Assembly: GCF_003148825.1 (NCBI RefSeq)
Contig: NZ_QGGZ01000009.1
Span: 1-64,000 of the forward strand
Direction of reading: 5' to 3'
Length of the DNA: 64,000 nt
DNA from: Streptomyces sp. CG 926
GTDB lineage: Bacteria; Actinomycetota; Actinomycetes; Streptomycetales; Streptomycetaceae
Shown here piece by piece: positions 45,965 through 55,509 of the stretch (positions within the stretch are counted from its first letter, which is position 1; every line of letters begins with the position of its first letter). The notes under the pieces were generated by a model. It did no database searches, was not told the DNA's origin, and saw nothing but the letters and a program-made list of their open reading frames with translations. A program made the position numbers and the translations under genes.

Positions 45965-47266
45965 CTAGGTGATCTTGATCGGGTTCACCACGTCCGCGAC
46001 CATCACCAGCAGGGTGAAGCAGATGAACAGACCCGCGACCACGTACGCGACGGGCATCAGCTTCGCCACGTCGAACGGGCCGGGGTCGGGGCGCCGGAAG
46101 ACCCGGGCGACGGTGCGCCGGAGCGATTCCCACAGGGCGCCGGCGATGTGCCCGCCGTCGAGCGGGAGCAGCGGCAGCATGTTGAACAGGAACAGCGAGA
46201 GGTTGAAGCCGGCCAGCAGGTTGAGGAAGAAGACCAGCTGGTGCTGGGCGGGGATGTCGAGCGTGAAGATCTCACCGCTGACCCGCGCCGCGCCGACGAC
46301 GCCCATCGGGCTGTCCTGCTTGCGCTCGGCCCCGTTGAAGGCCGCGTTCCACAGGTCCGGGACCTTGGAGGGAAGTGCGACCAGCGACTCCACGCCGGCC
46401 TGCATCATCTCGCCCATGCGGTCGACGGACTGGCCGAAGGACTGCGGGACGTAGCCGGAGGCGGGGGCGAAACCGAGGAAGCCCGCGGTGACGTACTCGT
46501 CCTTGACGTACCGGCCGCTGCCGTCCGTCTTGGCGACCTTGTTCTCGATGAGGTTCGCCTTGAGGTCGATCCGCTCGCCGGCCCGCTCCACGGTGATCGT
46601 GGCGGGTCCGACGGTGGCGCGGATGTCCTTCTGCAGGGCGGACCAGTCGCCGACCGCACGGCCGTCGAAGGCGACGATCTTGTCGCCCGCCTTCAGGCCC
46701 GCCGCCTTGGCGGGGGCGGCCGGGTCCGCGGGGGCGCACTTGTCGCGCTTCTCGCTCTGCTGGATGACGCAGTCCGAGACGGTGGCGACCGAGGTGGTCT
46801 GGGTGTTGAGCCCGAAGGTCATCAGGGTCGTGAGGAAGATCGCCACGGCCAGGACGAGGTTCATGAACGGCCCGGCGAACATCACGATCACGCGCTTCCA
46901 CGGCTTGCGCGTGTAGAAGAGCCGGTCGTCGTCCCCGGGCTGGAGCTCCTCGTACGCGGCCGAGCGCGCGTCCTCGATCATCGACCGGAACGGCGAGGTG
47001 GAGCGGGCGGTGACCTTGCCGTCCTCGCCGGGCGGGAACATCCCGATCATGCGGATGTAGCCGCCCATGGGGATGGCCTTGATCCCGTACTCGGTCTCGC
47101 CCTTCCTTCGCGACCAGACGGTCGGCCCGAAGCCCACCATGTACTGCGGCACGCGAATGCCGAAGATCTTGGCCGTGGAGAGGTGCCCCAGCTCGTGCCA
47201 GGCGATGGAGACCAGCAGGCCGACCGCGAAGACCACGACCCCGAGCACCGTCATCAGTAGTGTCAT
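45965..47266 (-). CDS. rseP: Site-2 intramembrane zinc metalloprotease
   Basis: M50-type protease that cuts membrane-anchored substrates such as anti-sigma factors. 433 residues: the zinc motif HELGH (24-28) in the first transmembrane segment, a PDZ domain in the middle (about 175-240), and LDGGH (about 369-373) with the third zinc ligand in a later membrane segment; four transmembrane segments in all. The start overlaps the dxr stop by four bases (ATGA), so the two are translationally coupled. Precedes ispG. Confidence 0.92.
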   Translation of the reverse strand: MTLLMTVLGVVVFAVGLLVSIAWHELGHLSTAKIFGIRVPQYMVGFGPTVWSRRKGETEYGIKAIPMGGYIRMIGMFPPGEDGKVTARSTSPFRSMIEDARSAAYEELQPGDDDRLFYTRKPWKRVIVMFAGPFMNLVLAVAIFLTTLMTFGLNTQTTSVATVSDCVIQQSEKRDKCAPADPAAPAKAAGLKAGDKIVAFDGRAVGDWSALQKDIRATVGPATITVERAGERIDLKANLIENKVAKTDGSGRYVKDEYVTAGFLGFAPASGYVPQSFGQSVDRMGEMMQAGVESLVALPSKVPDLWNAAFNGAERKQDSPMGVVGAARVSGEIFTLDIPAQHQLVFFLNLLAGFNLSLFLFNMLPLLPLDGGHIAGALWESLRRTVARVFRRPDPGPFDVAKLMPVAYVVAGLFICFTLLVMVADVVNPIKIT

Positions 47267-48513
47267 GCGCGCGCCTCCGCGGCGGCCCGAGCCGCCATCT
47301 CCCGCGCCCGGGCCCTGGCCCAGGCCTCTGCTTCTAGGACGTCCTGGACCGTCAGGGAGGTTCCCGACTCAGGTGTCCCGTGCTCATCGACCACGGCAGA
47401 GACCGTATCCATGATTGCTGTGAACGGCAGCCGACCTGCCAGGAATGCTTCCACGCACTCCTCGTTGGCCGCGTTGAAGACGGCCGGGGCGGTGCCGCCG
47501 AGGGTGCCCACGTGCCGGGCGAGGCCCACCGAGGGGAAGGCCTCGGTGTCCAGCGGGAAGAACTCCCAGGTGGACGCCTTGGTCCAGTCGAAGGCGGGGG
47601 CCGCGTCCGGGACCCGCTGGGGCCAACCGAGGCCGATCGCGATGGGGCCGCCCATGTCCGGCGGGGTGGCCTGGGCGAGCGTGGAACCGTCGGTGAACTC
47701 CACCATCGAGTGCACGTAGGACTGCGGATGGACCACGACCTCGATGCGGTCGAAGGGGATGTCGTAGAGCAGGTGCGCCTCGATGACCTCCAGTCCCTTG
47801 TTGACCAGGGTCGCGGAGTTGACGGTGATCACCGGGCCCATGGCCCAGGTGGGGTGGGCGAGCGCGTCCGCGACGGTGACCTTTGCCAGCTCGGCGCGGG
47901 TGCGGCCGCGGAAGGGGCCGCCGGAGGCGGTCACCACGAGCTTGCGGACGTCGGCCCGGGTGCCGGCGGCGAGCGCCTGGAAGAGCGCGGCGTGCTCGGA
48001 GTCCACGGGGATGATCTGGCCGGGCTTCGCGAGGGCCTTGACCAGCGGGCCGCCGACGATCAGCGACTCCTTGTTGGCCAGGGCCAGGGTCCGGCCCGCC
48101 CGCAGTGCGGCGAGGGTCGGCGCGAGGCCGATGGAACCGGTGATTCCGTTGAGGACGGTGTGGCACTCGGAGGCGGCGAGTTCGGCCGCGGCGTCCGGAC
48201 CGGCCAGGATCTCGGGCAGCGGCTCGGCACCGTACTGGGCGCTCAGCGCCTCTTTCAGGGCCGGTACGACGTCCTCGCGGGCCACGGCCACGGTCTGGAC
48301 CCGCAGCTGCCGGGCCTGCTCGGCCAGCAGCTCCACCCGCCCTCCGGCGGCGGACAGCGCGGTGACCTTGAACCGGTCCGGGTTGCGCAGGGCGAGGTCG
48401 ATGGCCTGGGTCCCGATGGACCCGGTGGACCCGAGGATGACGATGTCCCGGAGGCCGGCCGCGGGGTCGAAGAGGAGGTGCGGGTCGGCGAGGGGGGCTG
48501 GGCGGTCGCTCAT
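47263..48513 (-). CDS. dxr: 1-deoxy-D-xylulose-5-phosphate reductoisomerase
   Basis: First committed step of the non-mevalonate pathway. 416 residues: N-terminal NADPH-binding motif ILGSTGSIG (about 26-34), the LANKESLIVGG segment and metal-binding region with PVDSEHAALFQAL. The ATG at 48513 matches the family start MSDRPAPLADPHL; another ATG at 48522 has no ribosome site. The frame pairs with rseP and leads to ispG, giving two MEP-pathway genes in one cluster. Confidence 0.95.
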   Translation of the reverse strand: MSDRPAPLADPHLLFDPAAGLRDIVILGSTGSIGTQAIDLALRNPDRFKVTALSAAGGRVELLAEQARQLRVQTVAVAREDVVPALKEALSAQYGAEPLPEILAGPDAAAELAASECHTVLNGITGSIGLAPTLAALRAGRTLALANKESLIVGGPLVKALAKPGQIIPVDSEHAALFQALAAGTRADVRKLVVTASGGPFRGRTRAELAKVTVADALAHPTWAMGPVITVNSATLVNKGLEVIEAHLLYDIPFDRIEVVVHPQSYVHSMVEFTDGSTLAQATPPDMGGPIAIGLGWPQRVPDAAPAFDWTKASTWEFFPLDTEAFPSVGLARHVGTLGGTAPAVFNAANEECVEAFLAGRLPFTAIMDTVSAVVDEHGTPESGTSLTVQDVLEAEAWARARAREMAARAAAEARA

Positions 48514-48534
48514 GCCCCCCATTGTTGCCGCAAG

Positions 48535-49863
48535 TCACGAGCGGCCGGACACGGAGCCCCCTTCCGTTACCCGCAGAAGCAGGTGCGGGAGCGTTCCGGC
48601 GAACTCCGGGAGCGTACGGGCCACGTTCCACCAGGCTTCGGGGTCCTCGTCGAGGGCGAGGGCCAGCAGCTGGTCGGCCTCGGCGTGGGAGGCGAGGACG
48701 GCCGCGGGGCGGTCGTGCCGGTCGGGATGGTCCACGTCGCCCAGCCAGTGGTCCTGGTCCAGGGCCCAGCAGGCGGGAAGCTTGTGCCGGATCACGTCGT
48801 GGCCGGTGAGCAGGCCGCGGTCGAGGCAGTCGCGCACCCAGCGGATGTCCTCCCGGACGCTGTCCATCGGCACGGCGAGGCTGGTCAGGGCCAGCTCGCG
48901 CTCCACGCCCCCGTAGGGTTCGCCGGCCGTCGGCGTCAGGTGGCGTACGGCGCGCACGAGGTCGGGGCCGGGCTCACCCGCGTCGACCGCCTCGGGCACG
49001 GTGCCGTCGACGAGGGCGGCGACCAGCTCGGGCAGCGGGCCCCGGTGGCCGGGGGCGTGCCGCAGCAGTTCCGCCCACAGGCGGGGGTCGTCCCCCAGCG
49101 GGCGCAGGGCCCGCAGGACGGCGCTCTGCATGCCGGCCTGTTCGGGCAGGGTCCAGCGCAGGCCGTCGGTGTCGGGGAGGCGGGCGAGCAGCAGGGTCCG
49201 GTACGCGGGGGCGATGTGGGTGACGAGTTCCTCGTGGGTGACCCGGCCCATCCGCACGGCGCGGACGGCGGGTCGGTGCCAGGAGCGCCCGTCCGACGGA
49301 CCCGCCGGGGCGGCCAGGAAGGCGTGGACGGTCTCCAGCGGCAGATCGGCGACGAGCAGCAGGGCCTCGACCGAGCCGGTCGGCAGCGGCTCGCGCAGGT
49401 GCTCGGCGAGCAGCTGCTCCGGGTCCGGGTGGTGGGGCAGCGCCAGGATGTCCAGGGGGACCCGCGGGCCGCGCCGGCCGTGCCGGCGCAGCAGGCCGAC
49501 GAGCTCGGCCGTGTCGAGCGGTTCCTCGGCGGGGTCCCTGCCGAGCTCGGCGCGGAGCACCGGCAGGCGTTCGGGGGGTGTGCGGCGGCGGGCGTAGCGG
49601 GCGGGTCCGGGCAGGCCGGGCAGCGGCCGGCCCACGACCCGGGGGTTGCGCGCGATGAAGGTCCGGTCGGCCGGGCCGCCGTGGCGCAGCAGCAGGGTGA
49701 CCGTCCCGGCCGACAGCCATTCGTCCCGGCACAGGTATTTGCGGGTGGGGTCGTCCAGCCTGCCGATCATGTCGGTGACGACGTGGTCCGGTGCGTGGCG
49801 CAGCAGGTGCGCCACGCACCAGGCCAGCCGTCGGCTGGTGCGGTCTTCCTCGGCCGTCGACAT
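48535..49863 (-). CDS. Protein of unknown function
   Basis: 442 residues, helix-rich with repeated short Leu-rich segments (for example LLLARLPDTDGLRWTLPEQA), suggesting HEAT-like or TPR-like repeats; no catalytic motif seen. ATG at 49863. The frame is open a few codons further upstream over Tyr/Glu-rich codons but without a start. It ends 21 bases before dxr and may be co-transcribed with it. Confidence 0.7.
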   Translation of the reverse strand: MSTAEEDRTSRRLAWCVAHLLRHAPDHVVTDMIGRLDDPTRKYLCRDEWLSAGTVTLLLRHGGPADRTFIARNPRVVGRPLPGLPGPARYARRRTPPERLPVLRAELGRDPAEEPLDTAELVGLLRRHGRRGPRVPLDILALPHHPDPEQLLAEHLREPLPTGSVEALLLVADLPLETVHAFLAAPAGPSDGRSWHRPAVRAVRMGRVTHEELVTHIAPAYRTLLLARLPDTDGLRWTLPEQAGMQSAVLRALRPLGDDPRLWAELLRHAPGHRGPLPELVAALVDGTVPEAVDAGEPGPDLVRAVRHLTPTAGEPYGGVERELALTSLAVPMDSVREDIRWVRDCLDRGLLTGHDVIRHKLPACWALDQDHWLGDVDHPDRHDRPAAVLASHAEADQLLALALDEDPEAWWNVARTLPEFAGTLPHLLLRVTEGGSVSGRS

Positions 49864-49954
49864 CGTTCTCGTCCGCCTCGCGCTGTGCTCGTACGCGTAC
49901 CAGTACTCGTACTCATCCTCGTACGTCTGTCCGACGTCCGGCGATGATCGCAGG

Positions 49955-51895
49955 TCAGCGGATGGGGCGGTGGGCGTTTTTCTGGGTCGAGGGTCCGGGT
50001 GTCGCGTCCGCGATCCAGGGGCCGTCGCCGGAGGGGTCGAGGACGCCCTCCTCCAGCCAGGCGTAGGTGCCGGACAGCACGCCCGCGACCACCTTGCGGT
50101 CGAGGTCGTCGGTGTTGGACCAGAGCCGGCCGAAGAGTTCCTCGACGCGCAGCCGGGACTGCTCGCAGAAGGCGTCGGCCAGCTGGTAGGCCTCGCGGCC
50201 GTGGGCGCCGGTGGCGCGCAGGTGCTCGGCGCGGACGCAGGCCGCGCTCATCGCGAAGAGTTCGGCGCCGATGTCGACGATCCGGCCGAGGAAGCCCTGC
50301 TTGGTCTCCATCCGGCCCTGCCAGCGGGACATGGCGTAGAAGGTGGAGCGGGCGAGTTTGCGTGCGCTGCGTTCCACGTAGCGCAGGTGGGTGGAGAGGT
50401 CGGGGTGGCCGCCCGGGTGGAAGGCGCGGTAGGTGCCGGGTACCTGGCCGGGGCCGGTGGCGAGCTTGGGCAGCCAGCGGGCGTAGAACCCGGCGGCGCG
50501 GGCTCCGGCCTTGGCCTTGTCCCCGAGCGCCTTCTCCGGGTCGATGAGGTCGCCCGCCACCGAGAGGTGGGCGTCGACGGCTTCGCGGGCGATCAGCAGG
50601 TGCATGATCTCGGTGGAGCCCTCGAAGATCCGGTTGATGCGCAGGTCACGGAGCATCTGCTCGGCGGGGACGGCGCGTTCGCCGCGGGCGGCGAGGGACT
50701 CGGCGGTCTCGAAGCCGCGCCCGCCGCGGATCTGGACGAGTTCGTCGGCCATCAGGCAGGCCATCTCGGAGCCGTAGAGCTTGGCGAGGGCGGCCTCGAT
50801 GCGGATGTCGTTGCGGTCCTCGTCGGCCATCTGGGAGGCGAGGTCGACGACCGCTTCGAGGGCGAAGGTGGTGGCGGCGATGAAGGAGATCTTCGCGCCG
50901 ACCGCCTCGTGCTTCGCGACGGGCCGGCCCCACTGCTCGCGGACGCCGGACCACTCGCGGGCGATCTTCAGGCACCATTTGCCGGCGCCGACGCACATGG
51001 CGGGCAGGGACAGCCGGCCGGTGTTGAGCGTGGTCAGGGCGATCTTGAGCCCGGCACCCTCGGCGCCGATGCGCTGGGCCGCGGGGACCCGGACCCGGTG
51101 GAAGCGGGTGACGCCGTTCTCCAGGCCGCGCAGGCCCATGAAGGCGTTGCGGTGCTCGACGGTGATGCCCGGCGAGTCCGCCTCGACGACGAAGGCGGTG
51201 ATCCCGCCGCGGTGGTTGTCGGACTTCGGTACGCGGGCCATCACGACGAGGAGGTCCGCGACGACCCCGTTGGTCGTCCACAGCTTCACCCCGTCGAGCA
51301 CGTAGTCGTCCCCGTCCGGGACCGCCATGGTCGCCAGGCGCGCCGGGTCGGAGCCCACGTCGGGCTCGGTGAGCAGGAAGGCGCTGATGGCGGTGGTGGC
51401 GCAGCGGGGCAGGTAGGCGTCCTTCTGCTCCTGCGTGCCGAACATCTTCAGCGGCTGGGGCACGCCGATCGACTGGTGCGCGGAGAGCAGGGCCCCGATG
51501 GCCGGGCTGACCGAGCCGACGAGGGCCAGTGCCTTGTTGTAGTAGACCTGGGTGAGACCGAGCCCGCCGTACTTGGGGTCGATCTTCATGCCGAGGGCGC
51601 CGAGTTCCTTGAGGCCGCGCACGGTCTCGTCGGGGATCTTGGCCTCGCGCTCGATGAGGGCCCCGTCGATCGAGGTCTCGCAGAACTCCCGCAGCCGGGC
51701 CAGGAAGGCCTCGCCCCGCCGGACGTCCTCGTCGGCGGGCAGCGGATGGGGGTGGATCAGGTCGAGCCGGAAGCGCCCCAGGAAGAGTTCCTTGGCGAAA
51801 CTGGGCTTGCGCCAGTCCTGTTCCCGGGCCGCCTCCGCGACCTGCCGGGCCTCGCGCTCGGTCACCTTGGGCTGTGCGGGCTGTGTTGCGGACAT
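49955..51895 (-). CDS. Acyl-CoA dehydrogenase, large form
   Basis: 646 residues, larger than the usual 380-430 because of an N-terminal extension and a C-terminal helical region. The FAD-dependent core is recognisable by segments FLLTEPDVGSDPARL and QIRGGRGFETAESL, and the catalytic-domain tail by RDLRINRIFEGSTEI. This resembles the FadE5-like dehydrogenases of beta-oxidation. ATG at 51895 with GAGGTG; a GTG at 51907 is an alternative. Separated from the aldehyde dehydrogenase gene by 231 bases that include that gene's terminator. Confidence 0.9.
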   Translation of the reverse strand: MSATQPAQPKVTEREARQVAEAAREQDWRKPSFAKELFLGRFRLDLIHPHPLPADEDVRRGEAFLARLREFCETSIDGALIEREAKIPDETVRGLKELGALGMKIDPKYGGLGLTQVYYNKALALVGSVSPAIGALLSAHQSIGVPQPLKMFGTQEQKDAYLPRCATTAISAFLLTEPDVGSDPARLATMAVPDGDDYVLDGVKLWTTNGVVADLLVVMARVPKSDNHRGGITAFVVEADSPGITVEHRNAFMGLRGLENGVTRFHRVRVPAAQRIGAEGAGLKIALTTLNTGRLSLPAMCVGAGKWCLKIAREWSGVREQWGRPVAKHEAVGAKISFIAATTFALEAVVDLASQMADEDRNDIRIEAALAKLYGSEMACLMADELVQIRGGRGFETAESLAARGERAVPAEQMLRDLRINRIFEGSTEIMHLLIAREAVDAHLSVAGDLIDPEKALGDKAKAGARAAGFYARWLPKLATGPGQVPGTYRAFHPGGHPDLSTHLRYVERSARKLARSTFYAMSRWQGRMETKQGFLGRIVDIGAELFAMSAACVRAEHLRATGAHGREAYQLADAFCEQSRLRVEELFGRLWSNTDDLDRKVVAGVLSGTYAWLEEGVLDPSGDGPWIADATPGPSTQKNAHRPIR

Positions 51896-52069
51896 GCGGG
51901 GACTCACCTCGCCGCCGAAGTCGGTTCACCGGATTACCAGCCGGTGCTACTTGTGAGTCGTACCCCGTCCGGCCCCGCCGGAAAAGCCGGGACGGTCCGA
52001 TCGGGGGAACCGGCGGCCGCGGCTGCCGCACGCGTCGGTCCGGGCACCGGGCCCGGGCCGGAAAAGGGG

Positions 52070-52106
52070 GACGGCCGGAGCCCCCGCACAGTGGGCTCCG
52101 GCCGTC
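52070..52106 (-). terminator. Terminator after the aldehyde dehydrogenase gene
   Basis: A perfect 14-bp stem (52070-52083 with 52093-52106) with a 9-base loop, starting 20 bases past the stop. Confidence 0.85.
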
Positions 52107-52126
52107 GGCTTTCGGGCGGTACGAGA

Positions 52127-53572
52127 TCAGATGTCGAGGCCGGTCAGGACCAGGACCCGCTCGTACGTGTAGTCGTCCATCGCGTAGCGGACGCCCTCGC
52201 GGCCCACACCGGACTGCTTGACGCCGCCGTACGGCATCTGGTCGGCGCGGTAGGACGGCGCGTCGCCGATGATCACACCGCCGACCTCGAGCTCGCGGTG
52301 GGCGCGGAACGCGGTCTGCACGTTGCGGGTGAAGACGCCGGTCTGCAGACCGAACTTCGAGTCGTTGACCGCGGCGAAGGCCTCGTCGACGTTCTCGACC
52401 TTCTTCAGCGTCAGGACCGGCCCGAAGACCTCCTCGGTGGCGAGCTTGACGCCGTCCGGCACGTGGGCCAGGACGGTGGGCTCGTACGAGGCACCCGCGC
52501 GCTTGCCACCGGTGAGCAGCTTGGCGCCGGCGGAGACGGCCTCGTCGACCCAGGACTCGACGCGCTCGGCGGCGGCCTGGGAGACCAGCGGGCCGACGTC
52601 GGTGGCGTCGTCGGTCGGGTCGCCGGTGACCTGCGCCTGGACCTTCTCGACGACCTTCTCGACGAGGCGGTCGTAGACGGAGGCGTCGGCGATCACGCGC
52701 TGCACGGAGATGCAGGACTGGCCGGCCTGGTAGTTCGAGAAGGTCGCGATGCGGGTCGCGGCCCAGTCGAGGTCGGCCTCGGAGGACCAGTCGTCCAGGA
52801 CGACGGCCGCGGCGTTGCCGCCGAGCTCCAGGGTGCAGTGCTTGTGGGGCACCGACTGCTGGATGGCGTAGCCCACGGTGTCGGAACCGGTGAAGGAGAT
52901 GACGGGCAGTCGCTCGTCCTTGACCAGGGCCGGCATCTTCTCGTTGGCGACCGGCAGGACCGACCAGGAGCCGGCCGGGAGGTCGGTCTCGGCGAGCAGC
53001 TCACCCAGGATCAGCCCGGAGAGGGGCGTGGCGGGGGCGGGCTTGAGGATGATCGGCGCGCCGACGGCGATGGCCGGGGCCACCTTGTGGGCGCACAGGT
53101 TCAGCGGGAAGTTGAACGGCGCGATGCCGAGGACCGGGCCCTTGACGAAGCGGCGGGTCAGCGCGAGGCGGCCGACACCACCGGCGTCGGTGTCCAGGCG
53201 CTGGGCCTCTCCGCCGTTGAAGCGGCGGGCCTCTTCGGCGGCGAAGCGGAACACGGACACCGCACGGCCGACCTCGCCGCGGGCCCACTTGACGGGCTTG
53301 CCGTTCTCGGCGGAGATCAGCTGGGCGATCTCTTCGGTGCGCTCGGCGAGCCGCTTGGACACGTGGTCCAGGGCGGCGGCGCGTACGTGGGCGGGGGTCG
53401 CGGAGAACTCCGCCGTCACGGCGTACGCCGCGGCCACGGCTTCTTCGACCTGCTCGTCGGTGGGCACGCTGACCGTGCCGACCAGGCGGCCGTCCCACGG
53501 GGAGTGGACGTCGAAGCTGTCCTCGCCGGTGGCCTGGCGGCCGGCGAGCCAGAAGGCGTGGGTGGAAGTCAT
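52127..53572 (-). CDS. NAD(P)-dependent aldehyde dehydrogenase
   Basis: 481 residues with the ALDH signatures LELGGN (general-base glutamate) and GQSC (catalytic cysteine at 287), and the usual NAD-binding fold. The ATG at 53572 was chosen for the N-terminus MTSTHAFWLAGRQ. It sits next to a PucR regulator and near gabT, so succinate-semialdehyde oxidation in 4-aminobutyrate use is a reasonable guess, but other aldehydes are possible. Confidence 0.9.
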   Translation of the reverse strand: MTSTHAFWLAGRQATGEDSFDVHSPWDGRLVGTVSVPTDEQVEEAVAAAYAVTAEFSATPAHVRAAALDHVSKRLAERTEEIAQLISAENGKPVKWARGEVGRAVSVFRFAAEEARRFNGGEAQRLDTDAGGVGRLALTRRFVKGPVLGIAPFNFPLNLCAHKVAPAIAVGAPIILKPAPATPLSGLILGELLAETDLPAGSWSVLPVANEKMPALVKDERLPVISFTGSDTVGYAIQQSVPHKHCTLELGGNAAAVVLDDWSSEADLDWAATRIATFSNYQAGQSCISVQRVIADASVYDRLVEKVVEKVQAQVTGDPTDDATDVGPLVSQAAAERVESWVDEAVSAGAKLLTGGKRAGASYEPTVLAHVPDGVKLATEEVFGPVLTLKKVENVDEAFAAVNDSKFGLQTGVFTRNVQTAFRAHRELEVGGVIIGDAPSYRADQMPYGGVKQSGVGREGVRYAMDDYTYERVLVLTGLDI

Positions 53573-53716
53573 GGCGAATCCCGGCCCTTCGAGAGTGTGC
53601 GGTGGGTCCTGACCCCTCCACCGTAGAACTCCGTCGGGGTTTCGGCGTTTGTCCCTCATGGAGCGGCGGGTCGTCGCGCTTCGCCGCTTTGTCACTGTCC
53701 GAACGCCGGACGGGCC

Positions 53717-53758
53717 TGCGCCGTCCTGCTTGCGCCGTCGTGCTTGCGCCGTCGTGCG
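53717..53758. repeat. Three tandem 14-bp repeats upstream of the aldehyde dehydrogenase gene
   Basis: tgcgccgtcctgct, tgcgccgtcgtgct and tgcgccgtcgtgcg, end to end. They lie between the aldehyde dehydrogenase start and the PucR gene. They could be operator half-sites or replication-slippage products. Confidence 0.75.
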
Positions 53759-53788
53759 GCCGGGGTCGGTTCGACGGGCGCGGTCGGT

Positions 53789-55369
53789 TCAGGACGGGTT
53801 CGCGGTGGCCTTGAGGGCGAGCCACAGCTCCATGCGCACGTCCGGGTCCTCCAGGGAGCGGCCGAGGATCTCCTCGACCCGCTTCATCCGGTAGCGCAGG
53901 GTGTGCCGGTGCACGCCGAGATCGGCGGCGGCCGCGTCCCACTGCCCGTGGCGGGAGAGCCAGGCCTGGAGCGAGGCCACCAGGTCACCGCGCCCGGTGG
54001 CGTCGTGCTCCCGCAGGGCGCGCAGGGTGCCGTCCGCGAAGGCCCGTACGGCGTCGTCGGCCAGCAGCGGCAGGACCGAGCCCGCCGCCATGTCCTCGTG
54101 CTCCACCATCGGCCGGCCACGGCGCCGGGCCACGGCGAGCGCCTGGTCGGCCTGCTTGAGGGCCGCCGCCACACCACCCGGTCCGGCCGGCGCGGACAGG
54201 CCGACCACCAGCTCGTCCGGCTCCGGTCCGGCCGTGTCCCGGCCGCGCCGCGCCTCCAGGACCTCGGCGTGGTCCACGCACGCCTGTACGGCCGAGCCCC
54301 CGTCGGCGGCCAGGACCACCAGCCGGCCCGCCTCCGGGACCACGAGCAGCGCCTCACCGGTCCGGGCCGCGGCCGACTCCACGGCGTCGGACAGCAGCGC
54401 CAAGCCCTCGGGTCGGGCGGTCCCCGCCAGGGCCGGCTCGGCCACGACGATCCGGAACGGTGCCTCCAGCAGGGCCCCGTACAGGTCCCCGGCCACGGAC
54501 CGCGCATGGTCCGCCTCACCCGCGAGCAGCATCCGTAGCACCGCCGCCCCGAGCCGGGACTCGGCGTCGTGCAGGGAGCGCGAGCGCTCGGTGGTGAGGG
54601 TGAGCAGCGCGACGGCGGAGTGGACGGCGTACCGCTCGGCCGTGCCCAGCGGGGCCGCGGTACCGACGGCGAGCGCGCCGCGCGCCCGCCGGCCCGTACC
54701 GAGGGACTGGAGTTCGACGCGGTCCTCGGAGCCGCCGACCACGGCGCTCGCGGGCGCCGGGCGCTCGCGCAGCCGTTCCACGTCGGGGGTGAGCCGGGCG
54801 GCGCGGCGCGCGGCCCAGTCGGGTGCGGCCGCGACGACCGCGCCCGAGGTGTCGTAGAGGGCGGCCCAGCCGTGGACGTGCGCGGCCAGTTTCACCAGCA
54901 GTTCGGTGGGGCCGTCGACGGAGAGCGCGGCGCGCGTCAGCTCCCGCTGGGCCTCGAATCCGGCGGTCACGGCCCGGTACTGGTCCGCCGCCAGGGCCGC
55001 GGAGACGGCCTTGCTGATCGCCAGGAAGGGGGTCCGCCGGGGTACCTCCAGCAGCGGCATGTCCTCGGTCCGCGCGGCCTCGACCAGCGCCTCGGGGATC
55101 TCCTCGTAGTTGACCCCGATCGCGAAGCCGATGCCGACGACCCCGGCCGCGGCGAGGCGACGTACGTAGGCCCGCATCTCCTCGGGGTCCCCCGCGTCCA
55201 GCTTCATCGCGGTGATCAGGAGCAGCTCCCCGCCCTCCATGTAGGGGACGGGGTCGGCGAGCTCACTGACGTGGGCCCAGCGCACCGGGGTGTCGAGGCG
55301 GCCCTCCCCCGCCCGGACGCCGAGCTTGAGCGCCGAGTGCTGGACGAGTGAGGCGAGGGTGAGCGGCAT
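53789..55369 (-). CDS. PucR family transcriptional regulator
   Basis: 526 residues: an N-terminal PucR-type ligand-sensing domain (about 1-120), a middle GGDEF-like/GAF region, and the C-terminal helix-turn-helix HTH_30 (QWDAAAADLGVHRHTLRYRMKRVEEILGR, about 475-503). PucR-type regulators often control nitrogen or GABA use. ATG at 55369 without a strong ribosome site. It precedes the aldehyde dehydrogenase gene on the same strand; likely its regulator. Confidence 0.9.
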   Translation of the reverse strand: MPLTLASLVQHSALKLGVRAGEGRLDTPVRWAHVSELADPVPYMEGGELLLITAMKLDAGDPEEMRAYVRRLAAAGVVGIGFAIGVNYEEIPEALVEAARTEDMPLLEVPRRTPFLAISKAVSAALAADQYRAVTAGFEAQRELTRAALSVDGPTELLVKLAAHVHGWAALYDTSGAVVAAAPDWAARRAARLTPDVERLRERPAPASAVVGGSEDRVELQSLGTGRRARGALAVGTAAPLGTAERYAVHSAVALLTLTTERSRSLHDAESRLGAAVLRMLLAGEADHARSVAGDLYGALLEAPFRIVVAEPALAGTARPEGLALLSDAVESAAARTGEALLVVPEAGRLVVLAADGGSAVQACVDHAEVLEARRGRDTAGPEPDELVVGLSAPAGPGGVAAALKQADQALAVARRRGRPMVEHEDMAAGSVLPLLADDAVRAFADGTLRALREHDATGRGDLVASLQAWLSRHGQWDAAAADLGVHRHTLRYRMKRVEEILGRSLEDPDVRMELWLALKATANPS

Positions 55370-55509
55370 CGGTTACCAGTGGCCTTAGCGGGAGGGGGCG
55401 ACGGGGCGCAGGACGGCCGGCGGAAGGAGGGGGGCCCGCCGGCGGATTTCGCCGTGTCGTACGAACGACTCCCCTCGATTCTGCCACCTCGTACGGGTCG
55501 GGGTGCGGG

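Noticed and set aside
49880..49925. Similarity between the GTAC-rich repeats here and the infB leader repeats
   Set aside because: Only a short GATGAGTACG segment is shared; this is not enough to link them.
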